A DNA stretch of 40,016 nucleotides, taken from contig NZ_JAFB01000055.1 in NCBI RefSeq assembly GCF_000519205.1, forward strand, positions 1 through 40,016, in the 5' to 3' direction. The notes beneath the pieces are model-generated. The model was given only the letters and a program-made list of their open reading frames with translations. It was not told the origin of the DNA and did not search any database. Positions 7,770-15,226 of this stretch are shown here, piece after piece; positions within the stretch are counted from its first letter, which is position 1; each line of letters starts with the position of its first letter. This DNA is from Amycolatopsis taiwanensis DSM 45107. Lineage in GTDB: Bacteria; Actinomycetota; Actinomycetes; Mycobacteriales; Pseudonocardiaceae. A program made the translations under genes and the position numbers.

Positions 7770-8189
7770 CAGCCCAAATCGGCCGTTCAAAATCGGCGTA
7801 CTGGCCACCTTCACCGAGAGCGCAACGGCCGCGAGATCCACACCATCACCGCCGATCTCCGCAACCCGCACCACGAACCGACACCCGAAATGCCCCGCAG
7901 GAGCGGGATGGCGGCTGGACCCGGCAGCAAAACCCCACTGTGGGAAGGAAAGCGACGGGATCTCTTCGGTGTGAACCAAGGACGGCACATTGCACGGGCC
8001 TGCGGAAATGCGATTTCCGCAGGTCAGCGCGGGTCCATTGAGAGTCGTTGAGTGCAGTTCAGGACTGTTGTGCGCATGTATTTGCTCCCAATTTGCTCCC
8101 CACGTTGCTCCCCCGCTTCGTACGTCGACGACACGCCGTTGGTTGTGTGGACTTCCCATGATCGGCTGGCGGCCGCGGGCCCCAGCGTA
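7770..8189. other. No recognisable gene
   Basis: Between the terminator of the DUF3050 gene and the IS701-type remnant. Open frames here are short and lack family motifs. The region may include the left end of the IS701-type element, but I could not find a matching inverted repeat by eye. Confidence 0.4.
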
Positions 8190-8479
8190 AACCCTGCTCG
8201 ATGGCAGGCGATGTTCGATGAGCTGACGGGACGGATCGCGGGCCGTTTCAGCCGGGTCGAGCCCCGTCGTCGAGCGGGGAAACTGTTGCTGGGCCTGGTG
8301 TCCGTACTGCCACGAAAGATCGTTGCGCTGCGGCAGGGATCAGCGAGAACGTGGGCTTCGCGACCAAACCCGCCCTGGCCACCACCATGACCACCCGCGC
8401 ACTCGACGCCGGAGTCCAAGCGCCATGGGTGAGCGGCGACGAGGTCTACGGCGCCGGCCCCCGCTACGCGCGGAACTAG

Positions 8480-9201
8480 GGCGCGTTTTCAATGTCTTGA
8501 TCAGGGTGGATGCTGGCCTGGCTGGCCGGTTCGGCGTGTCGTTGATCAGATAGGAGAGGTCTCCGGTAAATCGATCAACGACCAAGAAGATCAAGTACCG
8601 GAGACCTCGTGGCCAGCGTAGCGGGGACGGGACGAGCCGACCTCACCGATGCGCAGTGGGCGATTCTGGAACCACTCTGGTGGGGTGGGTGAACCTGAAC
8701 CGGCCGATCACGCGCTGGGCCGCTCGCGTGGTGGGTGGACCACCAAGCTGCATCTGGCCACCGAACAAGGCCAGAAACCGTTGTCGCTGGTCGTGACTGC
8801 CGGCCAGCGGGGTGACTCGCCCCAGTTCCAGGCTGTGCTGGGACGGATCCGGGTGGCTGGGAGGGGGTGCGGCCGACCGCGTACGACGCCGGATCGGGTG
8901 TTGGCGGACAAGGCTTACGGGTCTCGCGCCAATCGTGCTTACCTGCGTCGTCGTGGTATTCGGTGCACGATCCCGGAGAAGGCCGATCAGGTGCAAAACC
9001 GCAAGAACAAGGGACCTGCTGGTGGCAGGCCACCAGCGTTCGACCCGGACATCTACAAACAACGCCACACCGTCGATGCGGGATCAACCGACTCAAGCGC
9101 AACCGCGCTGTGGCCACCCGATACGACAAGCCAGCCGTCCGCTACGAAGCCAGTGTCTACATCGGGGTGATTAACGAGTGGCTACGCCTTTGAAACACGC
9201 T
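8480..9201 (+). mobile_element. IS5-type insertion sequence (decayed) with CTAG target duplication
   Basis: The ends are imperfect inverted repeats: GGCGCGTTTTCAA at 8480 and, on the other strand, AGCGTGTTTCAAA ending at 9201. Both ends are flanked by CTAG (8476-8479 and 9202-9205), consistent with the YTAR target preference of one IS5 subgroup. Removing the element plus one CTAG restores the reading RAELEGRG of the surrounding IS701-type gene. At 722 bases it is shorter than usual for an intact IS5 relative (800-1,300 bases), which agrees with the internal deletion in its transposase. Confidence 0.75.
8609..9193 (+). pseudogene. IS5-family transposase remnant
   Basis: A GTG at 8609 opens MASVAGTGRADLTDAQWAILEPLW, the standard N-terminus. 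After it the frame breaks and resumes with HALGRSRGGWTTKLHLATEQGQKPLSLVVTAGQRGDSPQF, so about 100 codons including the first catalytic Asp are gone. The second Asp is present (VLADKAYGSRANRAYLRRRGI). Near 9079 one base is lost in what should be the catalytic Glu codon of HTVECGINRLKRNRA, and the end continues in another frame as INRLKRNRAVATRYDKPAVRYEA...NEWL. It cannot make an active enzyme. Confidence 0.8.
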
Positions 9202-9547
9202 CTAGAGGGCCGCGGCGTCGGCTACGTGCTGGCCATCGGAGGCAACCGCCGCGTTACCACCGGAGTCGGGACGCTGTGCCCCGACGAACTGGCCACGCGA
9301 CTACCCAAACATGTGTGGCAACGCCTCGCAGCCGGCACCGGGGCGAAAGGACACCGCTTCTACGACTGGGCCCTGGCCGACATCGACCCCGGCGCCGAGA
9401 TGACCGGGCATCGATGGCTGCTCATCCGACGCAACCGCCGCACGAAAGAGCTGGGGTTCTACCGCTGCTACGCACCGCGACCGAGCCTCCTCGATCGACT
9501 CGGGCCATGTTGGCATATGACACCGACAAGATCGGGGACATCAACCG

Positions 9548-10033
9548 TCAGCGCCGGCTTTCCGCCGGGATCCGGCTACTGCTCGGGCCGGCGCGGAGGA
9601 GCCCCTTCGGCTTGAACACCGAAAGGCCGGTGGCGAGCAGGTAAAGGAACAGCTGGACGATCAGGCCGCCGACGACCAGCCATGCGGACAGCGGTTCGCC
9701 TGCCACCTGGGAGACCCGGGGGCCGATGAGGAAGACCGCCAGTCCGAGGTTGACGAGGGTGAGCGCGAGCTTCTTGAGCACCCACGTGTGGCGCAGCAGG
9801 CCCCACGGCGAATACAACGCGCTGAGCGTCCCGATCACCACTGCGGCTGACAGTAGCGGAATTCCCAGGAACTGCTGTATGTCGCCGGCCAGGCGCAGCA
9901 ACGGGTCCTGGCCTACGGCATCCTCTATGGACAGTCCATAGGCCACGACGAGAAGCACCGCGAGCAGCGTGCCGACCCCGGAGACCGAGGTCAGCACGTG
10001 GAGCACCACCAGCAGCCTGCGCCGCCGGGTCAT
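9548..10033 (-). CDS. Small integral membrane protein (DUF2269-like)
   Basis: A protein of 161 residues with four hydrophobic helices (LLVVLHVLTSVSGVGTLLAVL, LGIPLLSAAVVIGTLSALY, KLALTLVNLGLAVFLIG and WLVVGGLIVQLFLYLLATGL). The first helix, with its LHVLTSVSG pattern, recalls DUF2269/predicted membrane proteins; no catalytic motif is seen. Its ATG overlaps the stop of the upstream NmrA-like gene (ATGA), so it is the last gene of the core PKS operon. The final ten or so residues (GPSSSRIPAESRR) run into sequence bordering the IS701 remnant and may be a substituted tail. A role in membrane association or export is possible but unsupported. Confidence 0.7.
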   Translation of the reverse strand: MTRRRRLLVVLHVLTSVSGVGTLLAVLLVVAYGLSIEDAVGQDPLLRLAGDIQQFLGIPLLSAAVVIGTLSALYSPWGLLRHTWVLKKLALTLVNLGLAVFLIGPRVSQVAGEPLSAWLVVGGLIVQLFLYLLATGLSVFKPKGLLRAGPSSSRIPAESRR

Positions 10034-10668
10034 GGGGAACCGACGACGGAGACCGTCGTCCCGTAGGTCGACGGATCCTCGGCGGAGGTGATCAGGTAGT
10101 CCGCCAGGTCGGACACGCTCACCGGCCGCTCGTTCCGCAGCTCTCCGTCCGGGATCACCTGGTAGGTGCCGGTCGCGGGCGCGTCGCGAACCCGCGATGA
10201 GCGGACGATGCTCCAGTCGATGTCCGGGCAGAACCCGGTGAGCTCGTCCTCCACGCGTTCCACGTCGTTGAACGGGTTGCGCTGCCGCTTGTGCACGAAG
10301 TAGCGCAGCCACAGCTTGCGCAGCAGCGGTGCCTTGCGGCTGATCGAGACCGCGGTCGGGGACACCGTGATCACGCGCTTGACGCCGTTGGCCCGCATTC
10401 CCTTCAGCACCGCGGCGATCGAAGTGGACCGCACCACTGTGGAGGTCGTGCCGCGCGAGCCGACCGCGAACACCACCACGTCGGCTTCCGACACGGCTTC
10501 CTCGGCCACCGATGGTTCCTGCGCGTCGCCTATGACGGACTTCAGGTTCTCGTGCCGCAGCGTCGGTGCGCGCCGCGCGACCGAGGTGACCCGGTGCCCC
10601 GCGGCGAGCGCCTGCCGCACCACCGCACTGCCGATCCGGCCGGTACCGCCGAAGACCACGATGTGCAT
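10030..10668 (-). CDS. NmrA-like/NAD(P)H-binding SDR-type protein
   Basis: A protein of 212 residues. The dinucleotide motif GGTGRIG is at residues 7-13, followed by ARRAPTL, a VVVFAVGSRG strand, GVKRVITVSPTAVS and DWSIVRSSRV. It fits the atypical SDR NAD(P)H-binding family (NAD_binding_10/NmrA). The usual YxxxK catalytic pair is not obvious, so it may be a reductase with different chemistry or a redox sensor. It is paralogous to the protein at 25485-26120 along its whole length. It sits twelve bases downstream of the anthrone-oxygenase-like gene and overlaps the next gene by four bases. Role in quinone reduction is a guess from context. Confidence 0.8.
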   Translation of the reverse strand: MHIVVFGGTGRIGSAVVRQALAAGHRVTSVARRAPTLRHENLKSVIGDAQEPSVAEEAVSEADVVVFAVGSRGTTSTVVRSTSIAAVLKGMRANGVKRVITVSPTAVSISRKAPLLRKLWLRYFVHKRQRNPFNDVERVEDELTGFCPDIDWSIVRSSRVRDAPATGTYQVIPDGELRNERPVSVSDLADYLITSAEDPSTYGTTVSVVGSP

Positions 10669-10680
10669 CGCGATACCTCC

Positions 10681-11151
10681 TCAGGAGAGCACGGCGACGA
10701 ACGCCGCGATGTAGGCAACCAGTGCGCCGATGGCGCCGTAGGTGCGAACCTGGTGGGCGATGTGCCAGTTGACTCGCTTGCGGCTCCAGTCCTGCGCGGT
10801 CCGTTCCGGGCTCCACCGCTCGATCTGGCGCCAGATCGGGCGGTTGAACCCCTCCGAGGTGATGCCCACGATCACCATCCCGACGGAGCCGATGACGAAC
10901 AGCGCGGCGATCAGGGGCGAGGGCGCGAGGAACGCCGCCCACACACCGAGCCCCGCCGCGATCACCCCGTTCCACACGGCGATCGGGTGGAACACGTGCA
11001 TGTCGATCAGCTGACACACCACGACGTAACGGTCGTATGCCAGCTTGTTGAGCATTGGCAGGATGGACAGCTTCATGATCCAGAGGGTGCCGAGCTGCAC
11101 GCCGGCGGCGGCGAGCACCCAGACGGTCAGAATTCCCAGCGTCAGGTCCAC
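10681..11151 (-). CDS. Anthrone oxygenase-like DUF1772 membrane protein
   Basis: A 156-residue protein with four predicted helices, a conserved-looking NRPIWRQIERW segment and an HIAHQVRTYGAIGALVAYI C-terminus, the pattern of DUF1772/anthrone oxygenase proteins. Family members, including fungal HypC-type enzymes, turn anthrones into anthraquinones, apparently without a cofactor. GTG at 11151 is the start, two bases after the stop of the ABM gene. In the core PKS operon, oxidation of the central ring to a quinone is a sensible role, though DUF1772 proteins also occur outside polyketide clusters. Confidence 0.7.
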   Translation of the reverse strand: MDLTLGILTVWVLAAAGVQLGTLWIMKLSILPMLNKLAYDRYVVVCQLIDMHVFHPIAVWNGVIAAGLGVWAAFLAPSPLIAALFVIGSVGMVIVGITSEGFNRPIWRQIERWSPERTAQDWSRKRVNWHIAHQVRTYGAIGALVAYIAAFVAVLS

Positions 11152-11152
11152 G

Positions 11153-11524
11153 TCACTTCTCTCCCACGGCCTCGATCAGTTCTGCCCGGGAAACCAGGTC
11201 TCCCTCGGCGGTCTGTTTCCGCACGATGTACCGGTGCGATTTCGGGTTTTCCATGCAGACACGCATGGGGCGGACCAGGTCACGGTGTCCCTGGCTGCGC
11301 TCCCAGCGCTCGAACTGCGCGATCGAGGTCCACTCACTGGTGATCAGCCACTGCTCGGGATCGGTGGCCGACTGGCAGACCTGGTCGAGCAGGTGACCGG
11401 GAACACCGGTCGCCACCTCGTAACGGATCTGCTCATAGGCACGGAGAAACTCCTCCGTGCGCTCGGCGGGCACCGTGAACTGGAACACCACGCGCGCCTT
11501 GGTCGTGCTGTCGGGTTCGGACAT
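11153..11524 (-). CDS. ABM-superfamily monooxygenase (WhiE ORFI N-terminal type)
   Basis: A 123-residue dimeric ferredoxin-like (antibiotic biosynthesis monooxygenase) domain: VVFQFTVPAERTEEFLRAYEQIR, GVPGHLLDQVCQSATDPEQWLITSEW, F.RWERSQGHRDLVRPM. The QWLITSEW and PGH.LDQ.CQS patterns closely resemble what I recall of the N-terminal half of WhiE ORFI/SchA/CurD. The partner SchA/CurD domain is a separate gene at 5260-5643. Family enzymes such as ActVA-Orf6 and TcmH oxidise anthrone-type rings without cofactors. ATG at 11524, two bases after the CLF stop. Two small oxygenase candidates (this and the DUF1772 protein) lie side by side. Confidence 0.8.
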   Translation of the reverse strand: MSEPDSTTKARVVFQFTVPAERTEEFLRAYEQIRYEVATGVPGHLLDQVCQSATDPEQWLITSEWTSIAQFERWERSQGHRDLVRPMRVCMENPKSHRYIVRKQTAEGDLVSRAELIEAVGEK

Positions 11525-11526
11525 TC

Positions 11527-12783
11527 TCAGCCTCCTGTGGCGGCCATGGCGCCGCGGTCGAGCCGTCGCAGTACGAGCGAACTGTGGTAGCCGTCGAAAC
11601 CGTGAGCGCTGACCATCGCGGTGTCCACCACCGCCTGCCTGGTTTCCGGGACGAAGGCGAGTTCGCAGCCGGGTGCGGGGGTACGGGTCCCCGCGCTCGC
11701 CGGCACCACCTGCCGGTCCATGGCCAGCAGCGCGGTCGCCACGTCCAGCGCGGCGCCGCCCTGGTAGATCCGGCCGGTGAGCGATTTCTGGGTGGACAAC
11801 GGAACACCGCCCGCGCCGAACACCTCGTTGATCGCGCTCGCCTCGGTGGCGTCGTTCTCGGGCACCCCCAAGGCATCCGGGATCAGCAGGTCGACGTCCG
11901 CCGGTGCGGCGTCGGCGCGCTCGAGGGCCAGCCGCATGGACCGCTCGTACTGCCGCGGTGACCCGCCGGATCCGCGCACCGTGTGCGCACCATCATGGGT
12001 GGCTCCCCAGCCCGCGATCTCTCCGTAGATCACCGGAGCGTTCCTGGCGAGCGCGTGTTCAAGCTCCTCGACCACCAGTACCGCTCCGCCTTCACCGGGC
12101 ACGTACCCGGACGCGTCGGCGTCGTAGGGCAGGTAAGCCGACTCGGGGTCTTTGCCTACGCTGAGCCGGCCGCTGCGCACCTGGCAGGCAAGCGCGTACG
12201 GGCTCAGCGGTGCCTCCAACCCGCCCGCGAGGACGACCGACACGCCTCGGTCGATCATCCGCGCGGCGTGTGAGAGGCTGTCCAGCCCGCCCGCGCTCTC
12301 CGACACCAGCACGTTGCTCGGCCCCTTGGCCTGGTGCCGGATCGAGAGCTGGCCGACCGTCGCCGCGTAGAACCACGCGATCGACTGGTACGCCCCCACT
12401 GTCCTTTTCGGATCGCTCCACAGCCGCTGGAGCTCCTTCTGGCCGAAGGCGTTTCCGCCGGAGGAGCTGGCCATGACAACCGAGGTCCGATACGGATCCA
12501 TTGTGGACAAGTCGAGCGAGGCATCGTCGAGTGCCTGCTCGGCTGCGACGAAGGACATCCAGGTCCATCGGTCGGTCTGTACCACCAGCCTGCCGTCCAC
12601 CCGCCCGGTGACGTCGAACCCCGGCACCTCGCCGGCGAGCGTCGTCGGATATCCCGAGGCGTCGAACTGGGTGATCGGGCCGATCCTGCAGCGCCCGCTC
12701 GTGATGGTCTCCCAATGCTCCCCGGTGGTAAGTCCGCTCGGCGAGACGACGCCGATCCCGGTGATCACTGCCCGGCGCGTCAC
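11527..12783 (-). CDS. Type II PKS ketosynthase beta / chain-length factor
   Basis: A 418-residue KS-fold protein lacking the catalytic Cys: the equivalent segment reads LVSESAGGLDSL with S163 at the active-site place. Catalytic His residues are also absent (PDALGVPEND and KSLTGRIYQGGAALD replace the AHGSGT and VGHSLGA loops), the classic mark of a chain-length factor. Most CLFs carry Gln at the Cys position; Ser is unusual. It pairs with the KS-alpha encoded immediately upstream; the heterodimer sets chain length and decarboxylates malonyl-ACP to prime. GTG at 12783 overlaps the KS-alpha stop (GTGA), as is normal for translational coupling of the pair. Which chain length it sets cannot be read reliably by eye. 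Confidence 0.95.
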   Translation of the reverse strand: MTRRAVITGIGVVSPSGLTTGEHWETITSGRCRIGPITQFDASGYPTTLAGEVPGFDVTGRVDGRLVVQTDRWTWMSFVAAEQALDDASLDLSTMDPYRTSVVMASSSGGNAFGQKELQRLWSDPKRTVGAYQSIAWFYAATVGQLSIRHQAKGPSNVLVSESAGGLDSLSHAARMIDRGVSVVLAGGLEAPLSPYALACQVRSGRLSVGKDPESAYLPYDADASGYVPGEGGAVLVVEELEHALARNAPVIYGEIAGWGATHDGAHTVRGSGGSPRQYERSMRLALERADAAPADVDLLIPDALGVPENDATEASAINEVFGAGGVPLSTQKSLTGRIYQGGAALDVATALLAMDRQVVPASAGTRTPAPGCELAFVPETRQAVVDTAMVSAHGFDGYHSSLVLRRLDRGAMAATGG

Positions 12784-14060
12784 GCGGCCAACTCCTTCAG
12801 CCGCCGGAAGATCATCGCCGACTGGAACCCGCCGAACCCGCTACCTACCGAGAGCGCCGCGTCGACCGGCAACGCCCTGGCTGTGTTCGGGGTGTAGTCC
12901 AGATCGCATTCCGGGTCGCGGTTGGCCCAGTTCGCCGTCGGGGGAACCGCCCCTTCGACGATCGCCAGCGCGCACGCGGCCATCTCGATCGCACCGATCG
13001 CGCCGAGCGAGTGCCCGACCATCGACTTGATGGAGCTGATCGGAACGTGGTACGCGGCGTCACCGAGCGACTTCTTGAAGGCCGCGGTCTCGTGCCGGTC
13101 GTTCTGCTTGGTACCCGAACCGTGCGCGCAGATGTAGGAGATTTCGTCCTTGTTCAGCCTCGCCTGTGCCATCGCGTCGTCGATGGCCAGCGACATCTCC
13201 GCGCCGTCCGGGCGCAGTCCGGTCATGTGGAAGCCGTTGCTGCGCGCGGCGTAACCGGAGACTTCGCAGTAGATCTGCGCGCCCCGTGCCCGTGCGTGGT
13301 CCAGTTCCTCGAGAATCAGCACCGCGCCGCCCTCGCCGAGCACGAAGCCGGTGCGGTCGCGGTCGAACGGCCGCGACGCGTGCTCCGGGTCGTCGTTGTC
13401 CGGCGTGGTCGCCTTGATCGCGTCGAACGATGCCGAGGTCACCGGGGACAGCGGGGAGTCGGCGGCACCCGTGATCACCACGTCCGCCTCGTCGTCCTGC
13501 ACCAGTTGGTAGGCGTAGCCGATCGCATCGATCCCCGAAGTGCAGCCGGTGGACACCACCTGGACCGGCCCGTGCGCGCCGTAACACACCGCGACGTCCG
13601 CGGCGAGGCTGCTCGGGATCAGGGCCTGGTAGAGGAACGGGCCGGCATACTCGCCGTTCACCAGCCAGTTCTTGCCGACGTCGCTGAGCACGACGTACTC
13701 GTTCTCCAGTGCGGTGGTGCCACCGACCGCCGAGCCCAGCACGACTCCGGTCCGGTCTTGGAGTTCCTCGGCGAACTCCAGGCCGCTGTCGGCGACCGCC
13801 TCCGCCGCGGCCGCCAGCGCGAACTGTACGTACCGGTCGCTGCGACGGATCTGCTGTACGGACAGGCCCGCCTCGACCGGATCGAAGTCGCACTCCGCCG
13901 CGACCTGTGAGCGGAAGGCCGAGGCGTCGAACAGGGAGATCCGGCGGGTGGCGGTGCGGCCGTCGGTGAGGCATGCCCAGAACGCCTTCCTGGTCACTCC
14001 GCCCGGGGCCACGACACCGACTCCGGTCACGACTACCCGCCGGCTTCGCGTCCTACTCAT
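12780..14060 (-). CDS. Type II PKS ketosynthase alpha
   Basis: A 426-residue ketosynthase with the full triad: C173 in VSTGCTSGIDAIGYAYQ, H313 in CAHGSGTKQNDRHE and H350 in SMVGHSLGAIGAIE. It catalyses decarboxylative Claisen condensation of malonyl-ACP units as a heterodimer with the following CLF. The length is normal and the C-terminus reaches SVGSGFGGFQSAMIF. The ATG at 14060 overlaps the stop of the cyclase gene by ATGA. No ketoreductase follows in the operon, unlike act-type clusters. The KQNDRHETAAFKKSLG segment is typical of KS-alphas from spore-pigment and other unreduced aromatic systems, as far as I can judge from memory. Confidence 0.97.
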   Translation of the reverse strand: MSRTRSRRVVVTGVGVVAPGGVTRKAFWACLTDGRTATRRISLFDASAFRSQVAAECDFDPVEAGLSVQQIRRSDRYVQFALAAAAEAVADSGLEFAEELQDRTGVVLGSAVGGTTALENEYVVLSDVGKNWLVNGEYAGPFLYQALIPSSLAADVAVCYGAHGPVQVVSTGCTSGIDAIGYAYQLVQDDEADVVITGAADSPLSPVTSASFDAIKATTPDNDDPEHASRPFDRDRTGFVLGEGGAVLILEELDHARARGAQIYCEVSGYAARSNGFHMTGLRPDGAEMSLAIDDAMAQARLNKDEISYICAHGSGTKQNDRHETAAFKKSLGDAAYHVPISSIKSMVGHSLGAIGAIEMAACALAIVEGAVPPTANWANRDPECDLDYTPNTARALPVDAALSVGSGFGGFQSAMIFRRLKELAA

Positions 14061-14926
14061 GTCTGCCTCGTGAAGGTCGCGGCCTCTTCGGCCGTTTCGG
14101 TGTCGACGTGGCCCAGTTCCGGGCGCGGCGCGAGCGGGCCGAGGTGGAAGACGGCCTTCACCGTCTCGGTGCCCATGTTGCGCAGCCGGTGGCGGACCTT
14201 GATCGGCACCAGCACACCGGAGTCCGCCTCGACGACTGCCGGTTCGCCGTCGAGGTCGACGGTCAGCACGCCCGACACGACGTAGAGGAATTCCTCGCTG
14301 TAGGGGTGGTAGTGCTCGGCGATGCTCTCGCCGGGCTCGAGCACCGCGACACCCAGGAAACCCGACTCGCTGCCGACCGTGGCGGGCCCGAGCAGCACGC
14401 GGATCTCGGCGCCACGCCGCCTGTTGGGCGGGATGTCCGCACGGGCGATGGTCTTGTGGGTGGTGCCACGGGCGGCGGCGCGTGCCGCGGCCTCCACCTT
14501 CTCCTTGATGACCTTCATCTGGATCGGGGTGTTCGCGTTGATCCGGTTCGTCATCCCCTGGTCGTCGACCGGCGCGGTCGGCTTCATCTGGAAGTCCTGC
14601 TTCCACACCATGCGGACGCCGTTGCCTTCCTCGAGGTACGTCCAGTGGATGTTCATGTACTCGAACGGACCGGTTTCGATTCGTTTCGCATGCACCTGGC
14701 GGTTTTCCCGGTCGAGCGTGCGCTGGCTGACCCAGCTCCACACCTTCCCGTTCTCGTCCGGATGCAGCGCGAGCCGGAAGGTCAGCGTGTTACCGTCCCG
14801 CTCGATGACCTCGGCGACCGCGTACTCGGTGAACAGGTTCGTCCAGTTGTCGACGTCGTTGGTCATCTCCCACACCAGCGGGAAGGGCGCGTCGATTAGG
14901 ATGCTGGCCTCGGTGTGTCCCGCCAT
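14057..14926 (-). CDS. Aromatase/cyclase (TcmN-type SRPBCC) fused to a cupin domain
   Basis: A 289-residue two-domain protein. Residues 1-150 are a START/SRPBCC polyketide aromatase/cyclase (EASILIDAPFPLVWEMTNDVDNWTNLF). Y35, R69 and R82 fall at the numbers of the catalytic residues described for TcmN ARO/CYC, so first-ring C9-C14/C7-C12-type cyclisation and aromatisation of an unreduced chain is likely. Residues 175-270 are a cupin (H205 and H207 in EHYHPYSEEFLYVVSG; H246 in PIKVRHRLRN). In whiE-type clusters these two domains are separate genes (ORFVI and ORFII, from memory), so this is a fusion. ATG at 14926, three bases after the ACP stop; overlap with KS-alpha by four bases. Confidence 0.9.
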   Translation of the reverse strand: MAGHTEASILIDAPFPLVWEMTNDVDNWTNLFTEYAVAEVIERDGNTLTFRLALHPDENGKVWSWVSQRTLDRENRQVHAKRIETGPFEYMNIHWTYLEEGNGVRMVWKQDFQMKPTAPVDDQGMTNRINANTPIQMKVIKEKVEAAARAAARGTTHKTIARADIPPNRRRGAEIRVLLGPATVGSESGFLGVAVLEPGESIAEHYHPYSEEFLYVVSGVLTVDLDGEPAVVEADSGVLVPIKVRHRLRNMGTETVKAVFHLGPLAPRPELGHVDTETAEEAATFTRQT

Positions 14927-14929
14927 GAC

Positions 14930-15226
14930 TCAGACCCTTTCTTCCCGTAGGGCGTCGCGGATGAAGGCGGCGATCTCCGGCACGCTCATCGTCAACGACT
15001 CGTCCGGGATCCGGATCTGATGGCGCGACTGGACGATCGCCTGCAGCTCCATCGTCGCCAGCGAGTCGAGGCCGAGGTCGGCGAGCGTGTCGTGCTCGGC
15101 GCCGTTGAACGCCGCCGGGTCCAGCCCCGCCGCGGTGACCAGGATTTCCCGGATCTCCGCCTCCAGGTCGCCGCCGACGACCTCGGGATTGTCGTTCTGT
15201 GCGGTCGCTTCGGTCACTTCGGTCAC
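14930..15226 (-). CDS. Type II PKS acyl carrier protein
   Basis: A 98-residue ACP with the phosphopantetheine attachment site LGLDSLATMEL, S55 being the modified serine. It carries the growing polyketide for the KS-alpha/CLF pair. The GTG at 15226 is preferred: it overlaps the AccC stop (GTGA) and has a strong AGGAGGAAGG site seven bases upstream. The open frame extends far upstream without coding character. The first 20 residues are an acidic, Thr-rich tail not seen in most ACPs. No phosphopantetheinyl transferase or malonyl transferase is in the window, so these must come from elsewhere. Confidence 0.93.
   Translation of the reverse strand: MTEVTEATAQNDNPEVVGGDLEAEIREILVTAAGLDPAAFNGAEHDTLADLGLDSLATMELQAIVQSRHQIRIPDESLTMSVPEIAAFIRDALREERV

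Larger units (their letters stand above)
8190..9506 (+). mobile_element. IS701-family transposase gene, decayed and interrupted by an IS5-type element
   Basis: The left fragment (about 8190-8479) reads PARWQAMFDELTGRIAGRFSRVEPRRR..., the N-terminus of IS701-type DDE transposases. It then jumps after VLPRK (near 8315) to ENVGFATKPALA...DEVYGAGP, so roughly 150 codons of the catalytic core are missing. A one-base loss near 8463 shifts the frame. The right fragment (from 9203) continues as LEGRGVGYVLAIGGNRRVTT...AKGHRFYDWAL...RRNRRTKELGFYRCYAPRP, then degenerates near 9506. The two fragments are separated by the element at 8480-9201. The gene is dead several times over. It abuts the 3' end of the last gene of the minus-strand PKS operon. 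Confidence 0.8.

Noticed and set aside
9510..9644. TDKIGDINRQRRLSAGIRLLLGPAR on the plus strand as a gene or IS701 end
   Set aside because: It overlaps the 3' end of the minus-strand membrane-protein gene, has no start of its own, and does not match the usual IS701 C-terminus that I know.
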